Positions 1 through 8,212 of a DNA stretch of 64,000 nt are shown in pieces. The DNA is from Blastococcus sp. LR1 (GTDB lineage: Bacteria > Actinomycetota > Actinomycetes > Mycobacteriales > Geodermatophilaceae). The stretch covers positions 434,001 to 498,000 of the forward strand of contig NZ_JAIUJY010000003.1 in NCBI RefSeq assembly GCF_020166105.1, in the 5' to 3' direction. The translations under genes were made by a program, and so were the position numbers. The notes beneath the pieces are model-generated. The model was not told where the DNA came from. It did no database searches and saw nothing but the letters and a program-made list of their open reading frames with translations. Within the stretch, counting starts at the first letter, position 1. Every line of letters starts with the position of its first letter.

Positions 1-305
1 AGCACGATGTCCAGCCGTCCCAGCTGGGCGACCCCCTCGTCCACCGCGGCCTTGAGCGCCCCGCTGTCGCGCACGTCGGCCTTGGTGGCGACGATCCGCC
101 GGTCCAGCGCCTCGACCTGCCGCACTGTCTCGGCCAGGTCGTCCTCGGTGGCCGGCGGGTACATCTGGATGGACGGCACCGGCCCGGCGATGTCGACGGC
201 GATGATGTCTGCGCCCTCCTGGGCCAGCCGCAGCGCGTGGCTGCGGCCCTGGCTCCGGGCGGCGCCGGTGATGAATGCGACCTTGCCCTCGACGCGTCCG
301 GCCAT
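1..305 (-). CDS. SDR oxidoreductase, N-terminal part (runs off left edge)
   Basis: Only the first 101 residues are in the window. The start is the ATG at 305, which shares one base with the stop of the upstream SDR gene (TGATG), so the two are translationally coupled. The N-terminus has the Rossmann nucleotide motif TGAARSQGRS and the strand ADIIAVDIAG; the copy ends at GRLDIVL, before the catalytic Ser-Tyr-Lys. It is a close paralogue of the neighbouring 278-residue protein. Both resemble mycofactocin-coupled SDRs, which hold their nicotinamide cofactor tightly and are reoxidised by mycofactocin. The substrate, presumably an alcohol or carbonyl, is unknown. Confidence 0.85.
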   Translation of the reverse strand, partial: MAGRVEGKVAFITGAARSQGRSHALRLAQEGADIIAVDIAGPVPSIQMYPPATEDDLAETVRQVEALDRRIVATKADVRDSGALKAAVDEGVAQLGRLDIV

Positions 306-1141
306 CACTTGATCACCGACCCGGCGTCGACCGGCAGCTGGACGCCGGTGACGTACCGGGCCTCGTCGCTGACCAGCCACAGGATCGCGTTGCTGATGTC
401 GACCGGCTCGACCCACTCGATCGGGAGTGCGTTGAGGCTCTGGAACGCCTCGCCGACGTCGTCCCGGGTGACGTCCGACGGCGACTTGTCCGGCCGGAAG
501 AGGGTGTAGGTCTGCTCGTTGTGGATCATCGTGGTGTCCACCGCGGTGGGGTGCACCGAGTTCACCCGGATCATGTGCGGCGCCAGTTCGTTGGCCAGTG
601 TCTTCACCAGTCCGACGACGCCGTGCTTGGCCGCGACGTAGTGCGCCAGGTTGGCCAGACCCTTGATCCCGGCGGTCGAACTGGTCAGAACGATGGCCCC
701 GCCGTTCCCCCCGGCCTTCAGGTGGGGAAGAGCGGCTCGCACCGTCTTGAAGACCCCGGTGAGGTTGACGTCGATCATGTCGTCCCACATCTCGTCGGTC
801 ATCTCGTCGACCGGTGCGAAACTGGCGATCCCGGCATTGGCCAGCACGATGTCCAGCCGGCCGAGCTGGGCGACACCGTCGTCCACCGCGGCCTTCAGCG
901 CGGCGCTGTCCCGGACATCGGCCTTGCTGGCGATGATCCGTCGGTCCAGCGCCTCCACCTGGCGGACCGTCTCGTCCAGGTCCTCCTGCGTCGCCAGCGG
1001 GTACCCCACCGTCCCGACCGTCCCCAGCAGGTCGACGGCGATGATGTCCGCGCCCTCCTGCGCCAGCCGCACCGCGTGGCTGCGGCCCTGGCCGCGAGCC
1101 GCCCCGGTGATGAAGGCGACCTTGCCTTCGACTCGTCCCAC
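305..1141 (-). CDS. mycofactocin-coupled-type SDR family oxidoreductase
   Basis: This 278-residue short-chain dehydrogenase/reductase is predicted to interconvert an alcohol and a carbonyl using NAD(H). Visible motifs are the glycine loop TGAARGQGRS near residue 12, the LANAGI strand, the catalytic serine in SSTAG and the YVAAK catalytic Tyr-Lys pair. The GQGRSHAVRLAQEGADIIAVD block and the long insertion after it are typical of the mycofactocin-coupled subfamily. The GTG start at 1141 follows AAGGGAGA by six bases. It ends on the start codon of the next SDR gene, and a MftR-like TetR gene diverges 89 bp away. Subfamily assignment is by motif, and the substrate is unknown. Confidence 0.9.
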   Translation of the reverse strand: MGRVEGKVAFITGAARGQGRSHAVRLAQEGADIIAVDLLGTVGTVGYPLATQEDLDETVRQVEALDRRIIASKADVRDSAALKAAVDDGVAQLGRLDIVLANAGIASFAPVDEMTDEMWDDMIDVNLTGVFKTVRAALPHLKAGGNGGAIVLTSSTAGIKGLANLAHYVAAKHGVVGLVKTLANELAPHMIRVNSVHPTAVDTTMIHNEQTYTLFRPDKSPSDVTRDDVGEAFQSLNALPIEWVEPVDISNAILWLVSDEARYVTGVQLPVDAGSVIK

Positions 1142-1230
1142 GGCGATCTCCCTTCGTGCGCCGGCCGATTGCCGACTGTGACCTGCGTCTCAGGTTATGG
1201 CACCGTGTGTCAGAAATGGAAGGGCGCTCG

Positions 1231-1866
1231 ATGCCTGGATCCGGAGGGGAGGTTGCTGAGGGGATGGAGCAGGGGCGGGTCGCGACTGGCGACCGCGGCG
1301 GCAGGCCGGCGATCACGAGCGCCCACGAGCTGGCGGCCGTGGCGCAGCGGCTGTTCGTCGCCCACGGGTTCGACGAGACCAGCGTGGAGGACATCGCGAC
1401 GGCGGCCGGTATCAGTCGGCGCACCTTCTTCCGCTACTTCTCGGTCAAGGCCGACGTCTGCTTCGCTGACTCGCCGACAGAGCTGGTCCGGCTGCAGCAG
1501 GCGTTGTCGGCGGCGGACCCGCATGAGTCCTACCGCCTCGTCATCGTCCGAGCGGTGGTGGCGGCCCTGCGCTTTCCGCCCGGGGAGCGGGAGTGGGCGT
1601 GGCAGCGGGCGCAGCTGGTGCTGGAAGTACCTGTCCTGCAGGCCCATGCGACGCGGATCTACGCGCAGTGGCGAAAGGCGGCCGCCGAGTTCGCGCGAGG
1701 CAGACGACCCGACGACGACGTGTTCCCGGTGGTCGTCGGGCACGCGGTGCTGGCGGGCACCCTGGCCGCGCACGAGTACTGGATCACCCATCCGGCCAGC
1801 GGACTGGATGACGCGCTCGTCCGGATGTTGGACCTCCTGCTCCCACCCGAGCCGCCCGCACCCTGA
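1231..1866 (+). CDS. TetR-family regulator, MftR-like
   Basis: This TetR repressor has 211 residues from the chosen ATG. The helix-turn-helix is ISRRTFFRYFSVKADV, and the RRTFFRYF form is characteristic of MftR, the mycofactocin-locus regulator that senses acyl-CoA. The C-terminal ligand/dimerisation part has the GHAVLAGTLAAHEYW segment. I chose 1231 because GGAAGGG lies six bases upstream; ATG 1264 and an upstream start at 1156 remain possible. It diverges from the mycofactocin-type SDR genes and is their likely local regulator. No mycofactocin biosynthesis gene is in the window. Confidence 0.8.
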   Translation: MPGSGGEVAEGMEQGRVATGDRGGRPAITSAHELAAVAQRLFVAHGFDETSVEDIATAAGISRRTFFRYFSVKADVCFADSPTELVRLQQALSAADPHESYRLVIVRAVVAALRFPPGEREWAWQRAQLVLEVPVLQAHATRIYAQWRKAAAEFARGRRPDDDVFPVVVGHAVLAGTLAAHEYWITHPASGLDDALVRMLDLLLPPEPPAP

Positions 1867-2373
1867 CTCAGCTCGGCTTCCTCCACACCTTCCACAGCTG
1901 CCTCACGGCCGTGAGGCCGACTCGCGCGAGCGCCGGGCCGGTCGGAATGCCCGGTCAGGGCCGCAGCGTCCCGGACCATGGCAATGGCCCCAGAGCTGAG
2001 GGCCGTGACCTGCGCAAGGGCACTCGCGCTTGCCGACGCACGAGCGAACGCCTGTCCGCCGGCGGGTCGCCGGCGTGAGCTATGAGATGGGCGGGGGACG
2101 GCGCTCGTCCTCGCGGCGAGGTCGTGCCCTGCCCGCGACCTCGAACGATTCGTACAGCACCTAGGTAGCGGTGCTACGGCAGGGCGGCCCTCCTGCGACC
2201 CCGCGCTGGCGTGAGTGGCGGGATCGGACACGCACGATCAGCACCACGGTCGTGGCGGAGCGGAGGCGTGGTCGAGTCCGTCCCGATGAAGCAGGGCGGT
2301 CGGGCCCCGTCGTCACGAGCGGCCCGCCGTATCGCCTCTCGTGGACGGCTGCGCCAGCTGAAGCCGCCCGGGT
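1867..2373. other. gene-free gap with one perfect palindrome
   Basis: This 507-bp gap lies between two convergent TetR genes. A 16-bp perfect palindrome, CCTCACGGCCGTGAGG, sits at 1901-1916, 35 bp past the first gene's stop, and could help end transcription. No open frame here shows a recognisable protein family. Confidence 0.4.
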
Positions 2374-2994
2374 TCATCGCCGGGGGGAGTCCCCTACGAC
2401 CTGGTCGAGTTGCAGGGTGCGCAGGGCGATCCGAGTCAGCCGGTGCGCGGTGGTCGTGCGGTCATCGACGGGGAGTACCAGATGGCTGACGGCCAGTCGG
2501 ACCAGTGCGTCCACGCCGTCGGCCAGGTCTCGTGGGTCGAGCTGCGGGAAGTGCTGCGTGAACCAGCTGATCAGGGTTCGGGTGGCGGCGTCGAGCACCG
2601 GCGCAGAACGCGTCGTGAGCATGGGCAGCAGGTCGTTGTCGGCGTCACGTGCCGAGGTGAGGATGGCGCACAGCAAGGGGCTGGCGTCGGCCTCGCCGAG
2701 CACGTACTCGATTGCTGCGGAGATTCCCCCCGCGGCGTCCTGAGGGTGCGCGTCGAGGGTGCGGGAGATGCCGACGAGGAACCTCTCGGTCTCCTGCATG
2801 ATCAGCGCTTCGCCGAGTCCCTGCTTGTCGCCGAACTCCTTGTACAGCGTCGGGCGCGATACCCCTGTCAGCGCGGCGACGTCCCCCATGCGCACGCCGG
2901 ACCAGCCCTTCTCCACGGTCAGGGCCCGCACTGCGTCCAGTGCGCGGTCGCGCACGTGCTGGCGGAAGGTCAGACGAAGAGGCTCTGCCGCCAC
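2374..2994 (-). CDS. TetR/AcrR-family regulator of the P450 locus
   Basis: This repressor has 206 residues. The N-terminal helix-turn-helix reads GDVAALTGVSRPTLYKEFGDK at about residues 35-55, followed by a helical ligand-binding domain rich in Ala and Leu. I chose the GTG at 2994 because it gives a normal TetR length and no better start exists downstream; the open frame continues far upstream, but only as antisense of other genes. It diverges from the P450 gene starting at 3184, and the 189-bp gap contains a perfect 11-bp inverted repeat that suits a TetR operator. It most likely represses the P450-ferredoxin-reductase operon and itself, with the effector unknown. Confidence 0.87.
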   Translation of the reverse strand: MAAEPLRLTFRQHVRDRALDAVRALTVEKGWSGVRMGDVAALTGVSRPTLYKEFGDKQGLGEALIMQETERFLVGISRTLDAHPQDAAGGISAAIEYVLGEADASPLLCAILTSARDADNDLLPMLTTRSAPVLDAATRTLISWFTQHFPQLDPRDLADGVDALVRLAVSHLVLPVDDRTTTAHRLTRIALRTLQLDQVVGDSPRR

Positions 2995-3045
2995 TGGCCG
3001 TCTCCGTCCCCTCGTGCTTGTTGAGTCTTTGACAAGTGCCGACAG

Positions 3046-3098
3046 TCTGTCACGGCGCACTGCCCGAAATCCCCGCTCGCGAGGCCAGCCGTGACAGA
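3046..3098. promoter_or_regulatory. inverted-repeat operator in TetR/P450 divergent region
   Basis: TCTGTCACGGC at 3046-3056 is repeated exactly inverted as GCCGTGACAGA at 3088-3098, with 31 bp between the arms. It lies midway between the divergent TetR and P450 starts. TetR dimers usually bind such repeats; the wide spacing suggests either two sites or looping. Confidence 0.55.
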
Positions 3099-3119
3099 TT
3101 CGGTGATCGAGTCCAAGAC

Positions 3120-3144
3120 TTGACAAAACCGTGCCGTGTGTCAA
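3120..3144. promoter_or_regulatory. TTGACA promoter element with mirrored TGTCAA
   Basis: TTGACA at 3120-3125 matches the ideal -35 box for the P450 gene, and TGTCAA at 3139-3144 is its exact inverted copy. This could be a promoter with an overlapping second operator. No convincing -10 box follows at 17 bp. Confidence 0.35.
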
Positions 3145-3183
3145 CCTAAGCGTCACCCGTATGGAGCAGACCTTGGAGCCGTG

Positions 3184-4461
3184 ATGACCGCTGTTGCCCA
3201 GCCACGCGACACCCGCCCCTATGACCAGGCGGACCTTTCGTCCCGAGCGTTTTGGTCGCAAACGGCCGCCGAGCGGGAGAAGACCTACGCCGTGCTGCGC
3301 GCCGAGCGTCCGGTGACATGGCACCAGCCGGTCGAGGACATGCTGATGAAGGACCCGAACGACCAGGGGTTCTGGGCCGTCGTGCGCCATGCCGACCTGG
3401 TCGAGGTCACCAAGCGGCACGAGGACTTCATCTCCGGCGAGGGCATCGTGATGGAGTCGATGCCGCAGGAGTTGCTCGACGCGGGGCAGGGCTTCATCGC
3501 GATGGACCCGCCACGGCACACCAAGATCCGGCGATTGCTGAGCTCGGCGTTCACCCCGAAGCAGATCCGTCGCATCGATGACCAGATCCAGGCCAACGCA
3601 CGGCGCATCGTGGACGACATCGCCACCCGGGGCGAGGTCGACTTCGTCCCCGAAGTGGCGGCTCTCGTCCCGATGCACAACATCTGCGACATGATGGGCA
3701 TCGACGAGGCCGACCGGGCGAGGATGGCCTACGAGTCGCAGTTCGCCGGGGGCTGGAACGACCCGGAGCTGATGGGTGACCAGGAACCCCTCGGCCGCCT
3801 GTTCGAGGCCATGCTCCACCTCGGTGAGCTGTCCGGACGGTACATCGCCGAGCGCCGGCGCAACCCGGGCGACGACCTGCTCAGCAACCTCGTGCAGGCG
3901 GAGGTCGACGGCGAGCGGCTGACCGACGAGGAGATCATGTCCTTCTTCGGGCTGCTCACCATTGCCGGCAACGACACGACCCGGCAGAGCACCAGCCATG
4001 CCATGAAGGCCCTGACCGACTTCCCCCAGCAGAAGGCCTGGCTGATGGAGGACCTCGACGGCCGGCTCAAGGGGGCGGTCGAGGAGATGGTCCGCTGGGC
4101 CACACCGATCATGACCTTCCGGCGCACCGCCTCCCGCGACTGCGAGCTGAACGGGCAACAGATCACCCAGGGCGACAAGGTCGTCATGTTCTACGCCTCG
4201 GCCAACTGGGACACCGAGGTGTTCGACGCGCCCGAGCGCTTCGACCTCTCCCGGAACCCGAACCCGCACGTGAGCTTCGGCGGCGGCGGCATCCACCACT
4301 GCCTGGGCAACCAGCTGGCCCGCCAGCAGCTGGCGGCCATCTACCGGGAGCTGCTGACCCGGCTGCCCGACATCGAGGTGGCCGGCGAGCCCTCCTACAC
4401 GGTCAGCACCTTCTTCCACGGCGTCAACCACCTGCCCGTGCGCTTCACCCCAGAGCGCTGA
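3184..4461 (+). CDS. cytochrome P450 monooxygenase
   Basis: This 425-residue soluble bacterial P450 inserts one oxygen atom into an unidentified substrate. The I-helix is AGNDTTR, the K-helix ExxR is EMVR, and the haem loop is FGGGGIHHCLGNQLAR with the Cys thiolate ligand. The I-helix and haem loop look like the CYP124/125/153 group that hydroxylates terminal or near-terminal carbons, but I cannot assign a family. The ATG at 3184 follows TTGGAG by five bases; an in-frame GTG at 3136 is less likely. The ferredoxin and the FAD reductase genes lie directly downstream, giving a complete class I electron chain. Confidence 0.95.
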   Translation: MTAVAQPRDTRPYDQADLSSRAFWSQTAAEREKTYAVLRAERPVTWHQPVEDMLMKDPNDQGFWAVVRHADLVEVTKRHEDFISGEGIVMESMPQELLDAGQGFIAMDPPRHTKIRRLLSSAFTPKQIRRIDDQIQANARRIVDDIATRGEVDFVPEVAALVPMHNICDMMGIDEADRARMAYESQFAGGWNDPELMGDQEPLGRLFEAMLHLGELSGRYIAERRRNPGDDLLSNLVQAEVDGERLTDEEIMSFFGLLTIAGNDTTRQSTSHAMKALTDFPQQKAWLMEDLDGRLKGAVEEMVRWATPIMTFRRTASRDCELNGQQITQGDKVVMFYASANWDTEVFDAPERFDLSRNPNPHVSFGGGGIHHCLGNQLARQQLAAIYRELLTRLPDIEVAGEPSYTVSTFFHGVNHLPVRFTPER

Positions 4462-4491
4462 CCGACCCACCCGATCGGAAAGGACACTCGC

Positions 4492-4683
4492 GTGAGGATC
4501 GTGCTGGACGAGAGCAAGTGCTCGTCGTTGGGGATGTGCGAGTCGGTCGCCCCCGACTTCTTCGAGGTCCGTGACGACGGCGCACTCGAGCTGCTGAATC
4601 CCACGCCCCCGGGGGACCAGCGGGCGCTGATGGAGGAGGCCGTCGCGGCCTGTCCCACCAGCGCGCTGAGCATCGAGGAGTGA
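4492..4683 (+). CDS. 3Fe-4S-type ferredoxin, P450 partner
   Basis: This 63-residue ferredoxin passes electrons from the FAD reductase to the P450. It has the CSSLGMC pattern near residue 10 and a later CP (AACPTSAL); one cluster position is not cysteine, as usual in single-cluster 3Fe-4S ferredoxins next to actinobacterial P450s. The GTG start has GGAAAGGA nine bases upstream. It begins 30 bp after the P450 stop and is certainly in the same operon. Confidence 0.95.
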   Translation: MRIVLDESKCSSLGMCESVAPDFFEVRDDGALELLNPTPPGDQRALMEEAVAACPTSALSIEE

Positions 4684-4689
4684 GGTTGG

Positions 4690-4850
4690 TCCATCGCCGG
4701 GAGCGCGACGTCCCACGTCTTCGGGAACCCGGGCCTGCACGTAGCCGGCGGCTGGGCGATCTCGGCCGACTTCGGTCTCGACGCCTCGCTGACCATCACC
4801 GCACAGGTTGATCCCGCCTCCCTCTGGCTTGAAGGGAGAGCGGGCTCCAG
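4690..4850 (+). pseudogene. relic of GMC oxidoreductase C-terminus
   Basis: The frame directly after the ferredoxin stop reads GNPGLHVAGGWAISADFG followed by LDASLTITAQ and then SLW. This matches the C-terminal signature of GMC/cholesterol-oxidase-type enzymes (PGLHVxDGxxxxxxLGVNPSLTITAQ). The usual catalytic Asn of the VNPS segment reads Asp, and no start codon or N-terminal FAD domain precedes it. I infer a deleted GMC oxidoreductase gene that once lay between the ferredoxin and reductase genes. Confidence 0.5.
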
Positions 4851-4971
4851 GCCACCGCTGGGCGCGGCGACCAGCCCGTCGCGCCTTCCACTGCTCCCGG
4901 CTCGTGTGACCGCCGACCGCTGCTGCGCGCTGTGTCTCGGCGCACCAGCGCTGACTGTTCTCTGGAGAGTC

Positions 4972-6162
4972 ATGCCCGAAGCACCTTTCGTCGTCGTCGG
5001 CGCCTCGCTTGCGGGACTGCGTGCGGTCGAGTCGGCCCGCAAGGCCGGATACTCGGGTCGGCTGCTGCTCGTCGGGGCGGAGGAGCACCTGCCCTACGAC
5101 CGGCCACCGCTGTCCAAGGCATTCCTCGACCCGGGCGACGACCCGGCGATGCCGCACCACCGCACCGACGACGAGCTGCGAGCCCTGGACGTCGAGCTGC
5201 GCCTCGGCGTGCCCGCGACCGCGCTCGACACCGATGCCCGGGAAATCGTCCTGGGTGGTGAGGAGCAGCTGCGTTACGAGCGGCTGGTCATCGCGACGGG
5301 TGCGCGGGCCCGGCAGCTGCCCGGCGAGCAGCTCGACGGTGTGCACACCCTGCGCACGGTCGAGGACGCCCGCAGCATCCGGGGGGCACTGGACGCCGGA
5401 CGCCGCATGGTCGTCGTCGGTGGTGGCTTCATCGGGTCCGAGGTCGCCTCGGCCGCCCGCAAACGGAACGTCGACGTCACCATCCTCGAGGCGGCCCCTC
5501 TGCCGCTCGTTCGTGCCGTCGGCGAGCAGATGGCAGCCGCCTGCGCAGACCTGCACGCCCGCAACGGCACCGAGCTGCGGTGCGGTGTCTCCGTCACCGG
5601 GCTCGAAGGCGAGGGTCGAGTGGAAGGTGTCGCGCTGTCCGACGGCTCGGTCCTGCCCGCCGATCTCGTCGTCGTCGGCATCGGTGCCGACCCCGTCACC
5701 GACTGGCTCATCGCTTCAGGACTGCACGTGGAGGACGGCGTCGTCTGCGACGAGACCTTGCGTGCCGGCCCCGAGGTGTACGCCGCGGGTGACGTCGCGC
5801 GCTGGCACAACGCACTCTTCGGCCGGACGATGCGCCTCGAGCACTGGACGTCGGCCGCCGAGCAGGGCGCCGCTGCCGCCCGCAACGCTCTGGCTCCCGC
5901 TCGGGCCACCCCGTACAGCGCCGTCCCCTACTTCTGGTCGGACTGGTACCGCGACAAGCTCCAGATGGTCGGTATCACCGCCGCCGACGAGGTCACGGTG
6001 ATCGGGGACCTCGACGACGCTCGATGGCTCGCCCTCTACCGCCAGGACGACCTGCTCGTCGGCACCTTGGGGCTCAACATGCCGGGCAAGATCATGAAGT
6101 ACCGGGCGATGATCGGCTGGCGAACCGCCTGGCAGGACGCTCTCGCCTTCGCCGGCCGATGA
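4972..6162 (+). CDS. FAD-dependent ferredoxin reductase
   Basis: This 396-residue NAD(P)H-ferredoxin reductase of the CamA/ThcD-type oxygenase reductase group supplies electrons to the ferredoxin and P450 upstream. Its FAD motif is VVVGASLAGLRA at the N-terminus, the NAD(P)H motif is VVVGGGFIGSE near residue 145, and the second FAD motif is YAAGDVARW near residue 265. A C-terminal reductase domain ends in WRTAWQDALAF. I chose ATG 4972, which has GGAGAG just upstream; the frame is open further upstream only because it runs through the GMC relic. Confidence 0.93.
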   Translation: MPEAPFVVVGASLAGLRAVESARKAGYSGRLLLVGAEEHLPYDRPPLSKAFLDPGDDPAMPHHRTDDELRALDVELRLGVPATALDTDAREIVLGGEEQLRYERLVIATGARARQLPGEQLDGVHTLRTVEDARSIRGALDAGRRMVVVGGGFIGSEVASAARKRNVDVTILEAAPLPLVRAVGEQMAAACADLHARNGTELRCGVSVTGLEGEGRVEGVALSDGSVLPADLVVVGIGADPVTDWLIASGLHVEDGVVCDETLRAGPEVYAAGDVARWHNALFGRTMRLEHWTSAAEQGAAAARNALAPARATPYSAVPYFWSDWYRDKLQMVGITAADEVTVIGDLDDARWLALYRQDDLLVGTLGLNMPGKIMKYRAMIGWRTAWQDALAFAGR

Positions 6163-6219
6163 ACAGCAGGATGTCGGTCGAGGCGCCGCCGAGCACCGCA
6201 GCGTCCCGGCCTGGGAGAG

Positions 6220-7404
6220 TCAGATGGTGATGGTCAGCGACCCGTAGCCACGGATGGGGCCTGACCGCAACCTGACCGGCGCGGCGCCGGTGTCGAGCCG
6301 CCAGGCATGGGTCCGGCTGAGCAGCTCGTCGAACACCAATCGGGTCTCGAGTTGGGCGAGCGCGGCGCCGAGGCAGAAGTGGATGCCGCGGCCGAACGCG
6401 AGCTGCCTGTCGACGACCCGGTCGATGTGGAAGTGGTCGGCGTCCGGGAACGCGCTGTCGTCCCGGTTGGCGGAGCCGAACAGCAGCAGGACCGTGTCGC
6501 CGGACCTCATCTGGACGTCGTGCAGGAGCACGTCTCGCGTGAGAGTGCGCGACAGGCCCTGGACGGGGGAGTCGTAGCGGAGCATCTCTCCCACGGCCGA
6601 CGGAAGAAGACTGCGGTCGCGCGCGAGCCGGTCGATGACCTCGGGCCGCTCGGCCAGGACGGCGATGGTGTTGGAGATGAGGTTCGTGGTGGTTTCGTGG
6701 CCGGCCACCAGCAGCAGGAGGCAGAAGCCGAGCAGCTCGTCCTCGGAGAGCCGTCGGCCCTCCACCTCCGCGGTCACCAGCGCCGACATGAGGTCCGGTC
6801 GTGGCCGCGCCCGGCGCTCGTCGAGGAACTGGCGGAAGTACTCGTAGAGCGCAGCCGCGGCGTCGAGGTTCGACCTCATCGGATCGGGCGCGGAGATGTC
6901 GGTGGTCACCAGCGCCGTCGACCAGGCCTTGAACTGGTCCCGGTCCTCACGCGGCACGCCGAGCAGGTCGGCGATGACCATCGCCGGCAGCGGGCCGGAC
7001 AACTCGCGCACCACGTCGCCACCGCCGGCGGTGACCAGACGCTCGGTGAGCTCCGCAGCCATCTGCTGCACCGGTGTCTCGAGCAGGGCGATCCGGCGCG
7101 GCGTGAAGGCCTTGGCGACCACACGCCGCAGGAGGTCGTGCCGCGGTGGGTCCATCATGATCATCATCGGCAGGAACGCGCCCGCCAGGTCGAAGCCCTG
7201 TGCCGGGAAGATGCCTCGAGCGGAAGAGAATGTCGTCGGGTCCTGGAGGGCTGCGCTGACATCCTCGTAGCGACTGAGTACCCAGCAGTTCCGTGGCGCG
7301 CACCAGTAGACAGGGCGGGTGGCGCGCAAGTCCGCGTAGACGGGGTACGGGTCGTCCTGCATGGCCGGGTCGAAGGGGTCGTACCGGAGGTCTGTCTCTG
7401 GCAT
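6220..7404 (-). CDS. cytochrome P450
   Basis: This second P450 has 394 residues. Its I-helix is VAGHETTTN, the ExxR is EMLR, and the haem loop is FGRGIHFCLGAALAQLE with the Cys ligand. MMIMMDPPRHDLLRR is the B'-C region common in actinobacterial P450s. The ATG at 7404 follows AAGGGG by five bases. No ferredoxin sits beside it, so it may share the neighbouring ferredoxin and reductase, whose gene converges on it 57 bp away. It diverges from a TetR gene across a 62-bp gap with one palindromic operator. The substrate is unknown. Confidence 0.94.
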   Translation of the reverse strand: MPETDLRYDPFDPAMQDDPYPVYADLRATRPVYWCAPRNCWVLSRYEDVSAALQDPTTFSSARGIFPAQGFDLAGAFLPMMIMMDPPRHDLLRRVVAKAFTPRRIALLETPVQQMAAELTERLVTAGGGDVVRELSGPLPAMVIADLLGVPREDRDQFKAWSTALVTTDISAPDPMRSNLDAAAALYEYFRQFLDERRARPRPDLMSALVTAEVEGRRLSEDELLGFCLLLLVAGHETTTNLISNTIAVLAERPEVIDRLARDRSLLPSAVGEMLRYDSPVQGLSRTLTRDVLLHDVQMRSGDTVLLLFGSANRDDSAFPDADHFHIDRVVDRQLAFGRGIHFCLGAALAQLETRLVFDELLSRTHAWRLDTGAAPVRLRSGPIRGYGSLTITI

Positions 7405-7424
7405 GGTGACCCCTTGCGTCGGGA

Positions 7425-7445
7425 GTTTGTACTCGCAGTCTAAAC
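7425..7445. promoter_or_regulatory. probable TetR operator in P450/TetR divergent gap
   Basis: GTTTGTACT-CGC-AGTCTAAAC is an imperfect palindrome with seven of nine arm positions matching. It lies in the exact middle of the 62-bp gap, about 21 bp from each start codon, where one bound repressor dimer would block both promoters. Confidence 0.55.
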
Positions 7446-7466
7446 AGCAGATCGGGAGGAGTGTCA

Positions 7467-8048
7467 ATGCGTGCGGTGCCGGTCCAGATCGCCGCCCGGC
7501 TGCCTGCGGCCGCCGAGCTGTTCGCCGACCGGGGTGTCGAGAGCACGAAGATCGAGGATGTCGCGGCCGCCACAGGCGTGCCGAAGGCGACCCTCTACTA
7601 CTACTTCAGTGGTAAGGAGGAGATCCTGGCGTTCCTGTTCCAGGACGTCCTCCGTCACATTGCGGATCAGGTCGCCATCGCGGCGATGGGGGAGGGCAGC
7701 GCCCGCGACAGGCTCGTCGGCGTCGTTCGTGCCCAACTCGCGGTGATGGCCGAGCAGCCGGCGGTCTGTCGCGCGCTGACCGGAGAGTTGGGCCGGGCCG
7801 GTCGGGTGCCTGCGCTGGCCGCCGCGATCCGGGCGGCCTACCACGCTCCCGTGGTCGAACTCTTGCACCAAGGCGCCACTGACGGCTCTCTTGCGCAGGT
7901 CGCCGACGCCGACGCCGCCGCCCTGATGATCTTCGGTGCTGTGACTGTCACTGGGCTGTCGCACCTCATTGCCGGCGGCAGAATTGGGGTCGACGACGCC
8001 ACAGGCACCCTCGTCGCGGTCCTGCTGGACGGGCTCGGCGCCCACTGA
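7467..8048 (+). CDS. TetR-family regulator
   Basis: This 193-residue TetR repressor has the helix-turn-helix IEDVAAATGVPKATLYYYFSG and a helical effector domain. ATG 7467 is preceded by GGGAGGA with six bases spacing, which favours it over GTG 7461. It is transcribed away from the P450 gene at 6220-7404 and very likely controls it through the palindrome in the shared gap. The effector may be the P450 substrate. Confidence 0.9.
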   Translation: MRAVPVQIAARLPAAAELFADRGVESTKIEDVAAATGVPKATLYYYFSGKEEILAFLFQDVLRHIADQVAIAAMGEGSARDRLVGVVRAQLAVMAEQPAVCRALTGELGRAGRVPALAAAIRAAYHAPVVELLHQGATDGSLAQVADADAAALMIFGAVTVTGLSHLIAGGRIGVDDATGTLVAVLLDGLGAH

Positions 8049-8212
8049 CTGCTACCCGCCTCCACCGCCTCTCCCGGGGGATCGCCGGGTCGTAGGTCAG
8101 GTCGTCCGGTCGCCCTGCCACGGTGAACATTGACGGCGGAGCAGAAGCGAGCCCATCCGACTCGGTCCCCAGCCGAAGTGCCGCCGGAAGGGTTCAACCG
8201 CTGACAGGTCGA

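Noticed and set aside
275-1999. 574-codon plus-strand open frame
   Set aside because: It runs antisense through an SDR gene and out of frame through the MftR-like gene; no protein family is seen.
2995-5556. Minus-strand open frame continuing upstream of the TetR gene for over 850 codons
   Set aside because: It is antisense to P450, ferredoxin and reductase genes with clear motifs; GC-rich third positions keep it open. Only the last 206 codons are a TetR protein.
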